Below are positions 5,842 to 5,853 of a stretch of DNA of 5,853 bases, piece by piece. This DNA comes from an uncultured Erysipelotrichaceae bacterium (GTDB lineage Bacteria > Bacillota_I > Bacilli_A > Erysipelotrichales > Erysipelotrichaceae): the NCBI GenBank assembly GCA_937874965.1, contig CALNCD010000128.1, positions 1 through 5,853 on the forward strand, written 5' to 3'. The notes under the pieces are model-generated. The model did not search any database. It saw nothing but the letters and a program-made list of their open reading frames with translations, and was not told the origin of the DNA. The stretch's first letter is position 1, and every line of letters begins with the position of its first letter. The translations under genes and the position numbers were made by a program.

Positions 5842-5853
5842 ATGAAAAAGGAG
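5842..5853 (+). CDS. Probable start of a divergent gene, cut by the window edge
   Basis: ATG followed by AAA AAG GAG (Met-Lys-Lys-Glu) begins 5 bases after a GGAAGG ribosome site (5831-5836). Only four codons are visible, so nothing can be said about the product. A -10-like CATAAT at 5779-5784 could start its transcript beside the palindrome, which would put it under the same regulator. An alternative ATG at 5838 is only one base from the ribosome site and is less likely. Confidence 0.35.

Overview
The window looks like chromosomal DNA of a Gram-positive Bacillota. Supporting signs are strong GGAGG-type Shine-Dalgarno sites, sigma-A-like promoters, B. subtilis-type families (KipI/KipA, YwbE, and a YxlE-YxlF-YxlG-like set) and an A/T-tailed hairpin terminator. 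A lineage such as Erysipelotrichia is possible, but that is only an impression. No tRNA, rRNA, CRISPR array, insertion sequence or phage gene was seen.

Layout. (1) 1-1358, minus strand: pxpB followed by pxpC, the latter cut by the left edge. These are two 5-oxoprolinase subunits joined by an ATGA overlap and read from a good promoter at 1383-1411. (2) 1365-1630: a divergent intergenic region. (3) 1631-3103, plus strand: an RhlE-type DEAD-box RNA helicase broken by a frameshift inside motif V, then ywbE (DUF2196), which overlaps the helicase by ATGA. (4) 3104-3387: a convergent spacer with a strong hairpin terminator that can serve both sides. (5) 3388-5743, minus strand: an operon of winged-helix regulator, small PLDc_N membrane protein, ABC ATPase and ABC-2 permease, all touching or nearly so. 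(6) 5744-5853: an AT-rich promoter region with a perfect 7-bp inverted repeat, then the probable first codons of a divergent plus-strand gene.

How the genes work together. PxpB and PxpC form part of the ATP-dependent enzyme that opens 5-oxoproline to glutamate; the third subunit, PxpA, is not visible. The helicase would remodel RNA, but as written it lacks an intact motif V and has motif VI in another frame, so it is either a pseudogene or a sequence error. The right-hand operon resembles the B. subtilis yxlE-yxlF-yxlG set, but a DNA-binding regulator stands where sigY/yxlC would be. It probably encodes a self-regulated exporter or stress-response ABC system, with the palindrome in the promoter as the likely operator.

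Nothing here is clearly a new class of system. The points most worth a second look are the broken helicase, the odd start region of the regulator, its palindrome, and the sigma-factor-free YxlE-like transporter set.
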